This document shows positions 27,553 through 33,396 of a DNA stretch of 64,000 nt, piece by piece. Location: NCBI GenBank assembly GCA_023410055.1, contig JAEYQK010000073.1, positions 62,001 to 126,000 of the forward strand, in the 5' to 3' direction. Position 1 is the stretch's first letter. Each line of letters opens with the position of its first letter. The translations under genes and the position numbers were made by a program. This DNA is from Acidobacteriota bacterium. Its GTDB lineage: Bacteria > Acidobacteriota > Terriglobia > Terriglobales > Acidobacteriaceae. The notes beneath the pieces were generated by a model, which saw only the letters and a list, made by a program, of their open reading frames with translations, was not told the origin of the DNA and searched no databases.

Positions 27553-27617
27553 GCCTGCATTTCGCTCGCACCAAGAAGATGCATCGGTGGCCCACACAAG
27601 CCGGTTTTGCTTGTGTT
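27553..27617. repeat. dispersed repeat, copy 1 (direct copy of 29305-29370)
   Basis: GCCTGCATTTCGCTCGCACC, then a few variable bases, GCATCGGTGGCCCACACAAG and CCGGTTTTGCTTGTG. It is nearly identical to the copy at 29305-29370. In that copy the hairpin CCCACACAAG ... CTTGTGTGGG is complete; here its right arm is cut short at the stop codon of the radical SAM gene. Confidence 0.8.
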
Positions 27618-29069
27618 CTACGCGGCGCGTTTGCGTGAGCCGGATACGTCGCTTCCCATCCACACTGACCGCTTTCGCAACGCTCGTGTAACGATGCCGA
27701 GATTCGAGCGGCTTCCTGCCAGTGCCATCGCGGCTTGAACCGCGCGCCCGAGAAGCAGAGTTCGCGCCACCTCGGATTTGGAGATTCCGGGCAAAGACAT
27801 GCCGCGTGCCATATAGTGGAAGGGCTCACCTGTGTTGCCGCTGAAAAGATTGTGCTGCTTTGCCAGATCCCACAACGGAGAGGTTGGTCGGGGAGTGGAT
27901 ACTGAGATTGACATGTAGTCGATCAGCTTGCGCCTGCGAAGCCGAGCCGCGTAAGCGATTGTGTTGTGCGCGTCATGAGTGTCTTCGTATTGGAGTTGTC
28001 CCGCCGACTCCCACGCCGGGTAGAGAATGAAGTTGCCGAATACGGTGATGCCGCGGCTTTTCAGCAAAGCGCAGGTGGATTCAACCTGATCGGTACGTAT
28101 CTTCTTGCAAACCCCATCCAGCGTACGTTGTGAGGCGCTCTCGATTCCTATGTTTACGAGCCAGAGATTGGCTTCGCGCATTGCATCGGCCAACTCGGCG
28201 GTCACGAAATCACCTCGGAGATTGCAGTTGAAATAGAGATCGTGGTGATTCAGTGCCGCAAGTCCTTTTAGCAGTGAGCAGGCCCAACGGACATTGGCGT
28301 TGAGTTCGTCGGCAAACAGGCGGATTTCTCGAATGCCTTGCTGGTAGAGATACTCCACTTCCTCGATGATGCGCTCGGGTTTGCGGAAACGAACGCCAGC
28401 GCCGCCGGGGATTCCGCCCAGAGGTTTCGAGCAGAAATTGCACTGCCATGGACAGCCCCGACTTGCGACAACGCCCGCACACGGAAAGCCCTTTTGATAA
28501 ATGAAACCTGGGAACTGGCCGGGGGTAACCAGATCCCAAGCGGGCCAGGCGAACTCGTCAATATCGGCGACGACCGGCGCCGGCGAGTTGCGCTGATAAA
28601 GTGAGCCCTGCCTGAACACAACGCCGGGTGTGGACTCGAACGAGCAACGTCCGTCACGCCATTGCGATAGGAACTCGACGAAGCTCCTCTCGCACTCGCC
28701 CACGAAACAGGCGTCCGCGGGAGAGTTGTTCAGTACGTCTTCCGGCATGCAGGAGGGATGTGCACCGCCGGTGATGATTGGCAGGGCAGGAAACGCCGCA
28801 CGCACCGCCTTCAGAGCACGGCAGGCGTCAACGGCGAGCGCCGTCGTAAACGACATTCCGTAAAGGTGAGGGTGGTAGTCCTCTATGGCTTTTATGTGCT
28901 CACGCAGCTGGCAGAACGCGTTCTGATACCTAATCTCTACGTCGCTGGCCGGAAAAGCTTGTCTGACAGCCCCAGCCAAATAAAGTAGACCGATCGCAGG
29001 GTAAGGATAAATCTGAGCGGCTCGCGCCACTGGAGGATCCGCGAGCATGATCCGAAAGCTTCGAGTCAT
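27618..29069 (-). CDS. B12-binding radical SAM protein
   Basis: A 483-residue protein with two domains: a cobalamin-binding Rossmann-type domain (about 1-140, with PAIGLLYLAGAVR, YGMSFTTALAVDACRALK and IITGGAHPSCMPEDVL) and a radical SAM domain with the cluster motif CPWQCNFC (C-x3-C-x2-C, about residues 206-213) followed by RFADELNANV-type strands and GIESASQRTLDGVCKK. Such enzymes perform methylations or rearrangements on unreactive carbons, often in lipid, hopanoid, cofactor or natural-product pathways. The substrate cannot be read from the sequence and no biosynthetic partners are adjacent. The start at 29069 has GGAGAGG before it. The stop codon abuts a dispersed repeat and a direct copy lies upstream, so the gene looks like an inserted unit. 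Confidence 0.85.
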   Translation of the reverse strand: MTRSFRIMLADPPVARAAQIYPYPAIGLLYLAGAVRQAFPASDVEIRYQNAFCQLREHIKAIEDYHPHLYGMSFTTALAVDACRALKAVRAAFPALPIITGGAHPSCMPEDVLNNSPADACFVGECERSFVEFLSQWRDGRCSFESTPGVVFRQGSLYQRNSPAPVVADIDEFAWPAWDLVTPGQFPGFIYQKGFPCAGVVASRGCPWQCNFCSKPLGGIPGGAGVRFRKPERIIEEVEYLYQQGIREIRLFADELNANVRWACSLLKGLAALNHHDLYFNCNLRGDFVTAELADAMREANLWLVNIGIESASQRTLDGVCKKIRTDQVESTCALLKSRGITVFGNFILYPAWESAGQLQYEDTHDAHNTIAYAARLRRRKLIDYMSISVSTPRPTSPLWDLAKQHNLFSGNTGEPFHYMARGMSLPGISKSEVARTLLLGRAVQAAMALAGSRSNLGIVTRALRKRSVWMGSDVSGSRKRAA

Positions 29070-29200
29070 CGGGCCTCTCCATTTCGCGAGATACTAGCAC
29101 GTAAGTACCTCGATCCGAAGACCCGCGATGAAATGAGGGCCGAGCAACCTCGATTCTGGCGCAACATGGCGCATTCCAGCCTGAGCCTACTTCTCGCAAA

Positions 29201-29440
29201 GGGCACGGCGTTCAGCCGTGCCGCTCAGTCCCTCCCCACAGACTCGTCATCCCGACCGGAGCGAAGCGCAGTGGAGGGACCTGCCCTGAGCGAAGTCGAA
29301 GGGGACCTGCATTTCGCTCGCACCAACAGACGCATCGGTGGCCCACACAAGCCGGTTTTGCTTGTGTGGGTTCTGATCAGACTCACACTTCGCGAACTGC
29401 CCCACACGAGCCAACACCGGGCTTGAATGGACGTCGTGCC
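29201..29440. repeat. composite of dispersed hairpin repeats, copy 2
   Basis: It contains GGCACGGC-GTTCA-GCCGTGCC (29202-29222), a stretch with GACTCGTCATCCCGACCGGA and GTGGAGGGACCTGCC, the direct copy of repeat 1 (29305-29370) with the complete hairpin CCCACACAAGCCGGTTTTGCTTGTGTGGG-like core, and then CACTTCGCGAACTGCCCCAC ... CCAACACCGGGCTTGAATGG, which recurs at 29850-29900. No open frame here is convincing. Confidence 0.75.
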
Positions 29441-29484
29441 CCGGTTTTGCTCGGGTTCAACGGCGCGAAGTGCGGTAGAATTCC

Positions 29485-29811
29485 ATGCGGATGCGTCGAT
29501 ACCACCACGTTGGAATCCCGACCACAGAGCGCCGCGAAGGAGAGCGGCTCGTCGAAGGCTACGGAGTCTACGTCTCCGGGTTCGAGACGAGCGCTTACGG
29601 AATCGAATGGATGCGGTTCGAGACGGATTCTCCGGTGCCGCATCTCGTGCGTACCGTTCCTCACGTAGCCTTCGAAGTCGATGATCTGTTGGCGGAGATC
29701 GAGGGCAAGGAAATCATCATTTCGCCAAACTCGCCCTCGGCCGGAGTCACCGTCGCCTTCATCGTCGAAAACGGAGCCCCTATCGAATTCCTGCAATTCG
29801 ATAAGCGATAG
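29485..29811 (+). CDS. VOC superfamily (glyoxalase/bleomycin-resistance-like) protein
   Basis: A 108-residue protein with the beta-alpha-beta-beta-beta layout of one vicinal-oxygen-chelate half: MRRYHHVGIPT (metal-ligand His region), FETSAYGIEWMRFETDSP, VPHVAFEVDDLLAEIEGKEI and GVTVAFIVENGAPIEFLQF (Glu ligand). A single module of this size normally dimerises to form the active site. The family covers lactoylglutathione lyases, dioxygenases, epimerases and resistance proteins, so the reaction is unknown. It stands alone between repeats. The ATG at 29485 is used; the ATG two codons later is equally possible. Confidence 0.8.
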   Translation: MRMRRYHHVGIPTTERREGERLVEGYGVYVSGFETSAYGIEWMRFETDSPVPHLVRTVPHVAFEVDDLLAEIEGKEIIISPNSPSAGVTVAFIVENGAPIEFLQFDKR

Positions 29812-29849
29812 GCTTGTCTGTAGACGATGCTCAGTCGGTCATCCTGACC

Positions 29850-29915
29850 TTCGCACTTCGCGAACTGCCCCACTCAAGCCAACACCGGGCTTGAATGGGC
29901 CACCTGCCCGCCGCG
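29850..29915. repeat. dispersed repeat, copy 3
   Basis: CACTTCGCGAACTGCCCCAC then TCAAGCCAACACCGGGCTTGAATGGGCC. It matches the right end of copy 2 at about 29387-29427 almost base for base. The core CAAGCC ... GGCTTG is a small hairpin. Confidence 0.75.
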
Positions 29916-29957
29916 GGTTGACTGAACCTTTTGCTAATTGGAAAACATCTCATTGTA

Positions 29958-29977
29958 TGTACGATGTTGTTCGTACA
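29958..29977 (+). promoter_or_regulatory. inverted repeat upstream of the small peptide gene
   Basis: TGTACGA-TGTTGT-TCGTACA is a perfect 7-6-7 inverted repeat in an AT-rich stretch, 23 bases before the start of the 40-codon frame. It has the size of a dimeric repressor operator. No regulator can be named. Confidence 0.35.
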
Positions 29978-29999
29978 AATTAATAATCAGAAAGAGAAC

Positions 30000-30122
30000 A
30001 TGACTAAAACTATCGAGATACTGCTCATGGTGGCGGCACTAATTCTAGCCGTCTCCTATACGGTTGATGCCGCCAACAAACTGGTCGCTTCGATTACGAA
30101 AACCAAATCACTACTGTCATAG
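30000..30122 (+). CDS. possible 40-residue single-span membrane peptide
   Basis: The frame starting at the ATG at 30000 (AAAGAG upstream) encodes 40 residues. A hydrophobic helix of about 18 residues (IEILLMVAALILAVSYTV) is followed by a basic tail with several Lys. An AT-rich leader with an operator-like inverted repeat precedes it. The combination of promoter-like DNA, ribosome site and clean membrane helix makes it more credible than a random frame, but there is no homology argument. It may be a small regulatory peptide or a toxin-like peptide; neither is supported directly. The open frame extends upstream to 29931 without a better start. Confidence 0.4.
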   Translation: MTKTIEILLMVAALILAVSYTVDAANKLVASITKTKSLLS

Positions 30123-30144
30123 GTACCACGTTGACGCGCAACTG

Positions 30145-30238
30145 ACCCACACAAGCCGGTTTAGCTTGTGTGGGTTCTTGTCCAGACTCACACATCGCGA
30201 ACGGTCCCGCATCGGCTCGTATGGGCCACATGCCCTGA
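30145..30238. repeat. dispersed repeat, copy 4
   Basis: CCCACACAAG-CCGGTTTAG-CTTGTGTGGG (about 30147-30174) is the complete hairpin of copies 1 and 2. It is followed by CAGACTCACACATCGCGAAC, GGTCCCGCATCGGCTCGTATGGGCCAC, a diverged version of the right end of copy 2. It ends 13 bases before the stop of the MBL gene, marking the edge of the AT-rich cassette. Confidence 0.75.
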
Positions 30239-30251
30239 ATGAGACCACTAC

Positions 30252-31304
30252 TTAGGTTGTCCGATACCCTCCACTTAACCACAGGTTTGCTAGAGCGCTC
30301 ACATTCAAATCTTCGCCCAGTATTCTCTTCCCATTTGCGTCGTCCAGCCAGACCACTCCATTATCGAGACAGGTCGCAACTAGCGTTCCGTGATCGACGG
30401 TCGTATAACAGCCTCTATTTGACAAACGTTCGTAGCTAGCACTAGCGTCATCCTTCTTCTTCAATTCACCGACCGACACGACCGTTACGTCTGGGTTCAT
30501 CGCCTGCACAGATTCCAGGTGGTATCCGCTTTTTCGACCGTGGTGAGATGCTTTGAGAAGGTGCACTTTCGGGAACTTCCCTTGCCTCACTTGATATAGT
30601 TCCTTCCATTTCTCTTCTGCAAGATCCCCTCCAAGAACAATGCTGCATTGTCCAAACTGGATATGGAGTACGTAGCTAAAGTCGTTCGGATCAGCATCAG
30701 GATCACTCTTCTTATCATGCGCCAATGGTGCCCAGACGCTTATTCCATCAGCAGTCCAGTAATCTCCTGTTTCATCGGCCTTCAGGAAGAGCGCCTTCGG
30801 AGAGCCTTGACTTTTTCGCAGTTGCAAGTAGGTTTTCCAGTCCTCTATATCGAAATTCACACTGGCCCACTTACGGGCGTTTGTTTCCTTTTCTATGGAA
30901 TGTCTGGTGTCCCAGAGGTTTACAATTTCGATCCGTTCTTGAGCGGTAAGTCGGTGAAGCCCAGCCATATGGTCCATATCGGGATGGGTCTGGACATATC
31001 GGAAGATGGAGCGGTTGGGAAAGTGCGTCTTAATGTATTCGATTGGGTCCACCAACCTAGCAGCATCTTGATCGAGTGCTTTCTTCAGGGCACGTTCCCC
31101 ATCGTAGCCAGCTAGCGGCCCATGACCGAGAAACGGGTTGGGAAGAAACTGGCGCGACCGCCTCATTCGCAATTCTGCTTCGCTTTCCTTCCCGAACTTG
31201 CGGCAGTTGTTTAGGTCCACAACCGTCAGCCGTTGAGGAAAGTCAATGATCGTGCAATCCCCGTGTCCGACGTTAAGAAAGTGAATCTTCAAACTGTTTG
31301 CCAT
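30252..31304 (-). CDS. ComEC-like metallo-beta-lactamase-fold hydrolase, long form
   Basis: A 350-residue soluble MBL-fold protein. It begins LKIHFLNVGHGDCTIIDFPQ, the ComEC/Rec2 C-domain opening, and has LTVVDLN, the metal motif THPDMDHMAG (His107, Asp109, Asp111, His112), the third ligand region CSIVLGGDLAEEKW and LLKASHHGRKSGY. All core ligands are present, so it should bind two metals and hydrolyse a phosphoester, perhaps DNA, RNA or a nucleotide messenger. Compared with plain ComEC domains it has an insertion after motif 1 (about 40-90). There is no signal peptide or membrane helix. It is the last gene of a three-gene minus-strand cassette, 64 bases after the membrane protein gene; the ATG at 31304 has GGAG upstream. 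Confidence 0.85.
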   Translation of the reverse strand: MANSLKIHFLNVGHGDCTIIDFPQRLTVVDLNNCRKFGKESEAELRMRRSRQFLPNPFLGHGPLAGYDGERALKKALDQDAARLVDPIEYIKTHFPNRSIFRYVQTHPDMDHMAGLHRLTAQERIEIVNLWDTRHSIEKETNARKWASVNFDIEDWKTYLQLRKSQGSPKALFLKADETGDYWTADGISVWAPLAHDKKSDPDADPNDFSYVLHIQFGQCSIVLGGDLAEEKWKELYQVRQGKFPKVHLLKASHHGRKSGYHLESVQAMNPDVTVVSVGELKKKDDASASYERLSNRGCYTTVDHGTLVATCLDNGVVWLDDANGKRILGEDLNVSALANLWLSGGYRTT

Positions 31305-31368
31305 CTCATCACTCCACAGAAGAGTCGATCGCTCTCGTTATCATCAATCCCGTCGAGACGCGGTGCTC

Positions 31369-32028
31369 CTATCCCGCTCGCCTTGCCAGTACAGTCGTGA
31401 CAAATCGAATGCCGTAATTGCTGGCTGCATGGCGCACAATCGCAAATTGGACAATCAACAGCACTACGTAACTCAAACTAACTCGGATAGAAGGTATGCT
31501 GATAATGCCTGCCGCGCCGTAAAATAGTACAAACAGAAGAGATAAGCCCGTGTAGTCCCGCAAGAGCAGAAAATCTTTGTGGGACTGGTCGACTGCTAGA
31601 TCACCTTCCATCGAGCGATAGAACTTATACCAGAGGCGATTTTGTTCAACCGGATCTGCGGGAAGCTCGGATCCGTTCAATGCAACCAGCGCCGCGATGT
31701 CAACTCTCGGATCTCGTTTTGCGTAGACGGTAAACGCCCGATGTCCGGGTAGGGCATGGTTCCAGCGAAGGAAAACAAACCGCGCCTTAGTATCTGCACT
31801 AAGCAAACCGTTCAAAACAGTTGTTACAACTACCGCGAAGCCAAGGGGCAGGAGGCTTTCAGCGTTTGCGAACAGAGAACGAAGTCCATCCAGTCTTATC
31901 GCATTCGCCTTGGCGATTCCCAGCAGGAACACGGTATTAGCTGCAATGATTAGCCAGAGGTATTTGCCATATTGATCTTTAATCGACTTGCTCCCATGAA
32001 CAATCTTCGGAGTCGGCGCACTAGTCAT
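31369..32028 (-). CDS. four-helix membrane protein of the MBL cassette, unknown family
   Basis: A 219-residue protein with four predicted transmembrane helices: about 24-42 (YLWLIIAANTVFLLGIA), 58-76 (LLPLGFAVVVTTVLNGLL), 160-178 (GLSLLFVLFYGAAGIISI) and 182-200 (VSLSYVVLLIVQFAIVRHA). Between helices 2 and 3 lies a soluble domain of about 80 residues rich in charged and aromatic residues (FLRWNHALPGHRAFTVYAKRDPRVD ...; EQNRLWYKFYRSMEGD). I do not recognise the family. The two-helix/loop/two-helix shape is like that of membrane effectors or sensors in bacterial immunity systems, but this is analogy only. It sits between two MBL-fold genes on the same strand, with gaps of 114 and 64 bases. Confidence 0.75.
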   Translation of the reverse strand: MTSAPTPKIVHGSKSIKDQYGKYLWLIIAANTVFLLGIAKANAIRLDGLRSLFANAESLLPLGFAVVVTTVLNGLLSADTKARFVFLRWNHALPGHRAFTVYAKRDPRVDIAALVALNGSELPADPVEQNRLWYKFYRSMEGDLAVDQSHKDFLLLRDYTGLSLLFVLFYGAAGIISIPSIRVSLSYVVLLIVQFAIVRHAASNYGIRFVTTVLARRAG

Positions 32029-32142
32029 AGTCTTTAGCCCTCGTTTGAAAATCGCATGGAGTTAACAACCCAAAAGCCGGACGCCCTGAGACCCGTCCGG
32101 GTACATCAGCACCATTCCCCCCTTGGGTGCGTTGAATCGTTC

Positions 32143-32979
32143 TTAATTTCTCGCGCTCTGACTGGCGCTGGCATAGGTCAAGAGGTATCCACCAACTGTG
32201 TTTACGTCTATGGTTATGCACCCGTCGCTCCGAGTCGTAAATACGTACCGAGTGTCCAAGGGCTCATAAATCGAACTCCGTTGGCGCGGTATACCTTTGG
32301 CGTGGTTCTTGTACCAATCCGTGGTTTCCTGTGTGCCGTGCTGCTTCTCCTTGTCGGAAATGACGAAGACGTCTGGCCGACAGAATGCAAACACATCCTC
32401 GCAACAACCGTTCTCGCGTCCATGGTGAGAAGTCATGAAAACTTTGACCCGGCCCAAGTGACTCCTAAAATTAGGCAGCTGTAGAAGAGCTTTCCACCCC
32501 GCGACTTCGAGGTCACCGGGGTAAATGATGGAAAATCCGGCATACTCGACGAACGTAACTAGACTGAGATTATTGGTGTCGGTAAATGAGGAAGATGAAT
32601 TGTAAAAAAAAGTCACTGATGCCGCGAAGTTAAAGGACAGGTTGATGCCGACAGGATTGCAGAGGTACCGATGTACAGCCGCGACACCGCTGTCCATGCC
32701 ATCGGTCTTCATCATTTTGAGGCGCGGCGCACTTAGGGTCGGATTTACCCAAATGGTTCCTAGCGGAACAGAGTCCCAGACATTTCCGAAATCGCTAACA
32801 TGATCTTCGTCCAGGTTTGACAAGATCAGGGCTTCACAGCGCTCTCCCCGAAAGTGGATGGATGGCCACCAGTACGGCTCGTCAGAACGGTGGCCGCAAT
32901 CCAGCATAATACGCTTGCCAGTTGGCTCACTAATGGCGCTACAAGCCCCATGGCCTACGTCAAAAATATCGATTTTCAT
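32143..32979 (-). CDS. ComEC-like MBL-fold protein, short form with altered metal motif
   Basis: A 278-residue MBL-fold protein starting MKIDIFDVGHGACSAISEPT, then IMLDCGHRS, the second motif LSNLDEDHVSDF, FSIIYPGDLEVAGW and KVFMTSHHGRENG. The fold is of the ComEC type. In motif 2 the first His of the usual HxDxDH is Asn55, while Asp57, Asp59 and His60 remain, so the metal site is altered and activity is less certain than for the longer paralogue. A C-terminal extension of about 60 residues after the last motif (YVFTTRSDGCITIDVN) is beta-rich. It is the first gene of the minus-strand cassette. The start ATG at 32979 has AAGAAG upstream. The base composition is AT-rich relative to flanking nrdJ. 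Confidence 0.83.
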   Translation of the reverse strand: MKIDIFDVGHGACSAISEPTGKRIMLDCGHRSDEPYWWPSIHFRGERCEALILSNLDEDHVSDFGNVWDSVPLGTIWVNPTLSAPRLKMMKTDGMDSGVAAVHRYLCNPVGINLSFNFAASVTFFYNSSSSFTDTNNLSLVTFVEYAGFSIIYPGDLEVAGWKALLQLPNFRSHLGRVKVFMTSHHGRENGCCEDVFAFCRPDVFVISDKEKQHGTQETTDWYKNHAKGIPRQRSSIYEPLDTRYVFTTRSDGCITIDVNTVGGYLLTYASASQSARN

Positions 32980-33093
32980 CAGTTCTTCTTTTTGTGATTT
33001 CTACGACATCTCTGTTCTGATTTCGTAAATTTCCACAGCCCTTTGTTTTCTCAGGGCAAATCACTGCTACATTGAATTCGTAGCTCGGCGGAC

Positions 33094-33160
33094 GCCGGGA
33101 GAAATGCAGGTCCCTCGACTACGGACGCGAATCTGTATTCGCGTCCTCCGCTCGGGATGA
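33094..33160. repeat. dispersed repeat, copy 5, inverted relative to copy 2
   Basis: GAAATGCAGGTCCCT followed later by CTCGGGATGACGA is the reverse complement of the central part of copy 2 (29243-29318). An extra perfect hairpin GGACGCGAAT-CTGT-ATTCGCGTCC (33123-33146) lies inside it. It flanks the promoter side of the MBL cassette. Confidence 0.7.
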
Positions 33161-33215
33161 CGAATTGATAAACTTTGCCGCAGCGCGGCGGGGCCCGGAT
33201 CCCTCAGACGACTGT

Positions 33216-33243
33216 CAGTCAGCGTCAGTCAGACATCAGTCAG
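33216..33243. repeat. three CAGTCAG heptamers at 10-11 base spacing
   Basis: CAGTCAG occurs at 33216-33222, 33226-33232 and 33237-33243, with starts 10 and 11 bases apart, that is on one face of the helix. It lies between the MBL cassette and nrdJ. It could be a short tandem array for a DNA-binding protein or a chance slippage product; no nearby gene clarifies this. Confidence 0.45.
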
Positions 33244-33319
33244 AGACTGAAGCTAACTCCTTTAAAACATCAGTCGTAACAGATAACCCCCATGGGGGAG
33301 GGGGGTAGGTAACTCAAAA

Positions 33320-33390
33320 GTACTCAGTACCCAGTACTCAGTACTCAGTGAAACCGAGTTTCTGAGTACTGAGTACCGAGTACTGAGTAC
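33320..33390. repeat. 29-bp-arm palindrome built of AGTACTCAGTAC units, just after nrdJ
   Basis: The left arm 33320-33348 and right arm 33362-33390 are reverse complements at 27 of 29 positions, with a 13-base loop. Each arm is itself made of repeated GTACTCAGTAC-type units. There is no T-run, so it is not a simple intrinsic terminator, though it lies six bases beyond the nrdJ stop and could block 3' decay or transcription. Confidence 0.75.
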
Positions 33391-33396
33391 TCGTCT

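Noticed and set aside
27553..33160. Insertion sequence explaining the repeats
   Set aside because: No transposase frame is present in or between the repeats, so I call them dispersed repeats only.
33211..33390. Possible CRISPR array
   Set aside because: The repeated units are 7-11 bases, self-complementary and without regular unique spacers; there are no cas genes.
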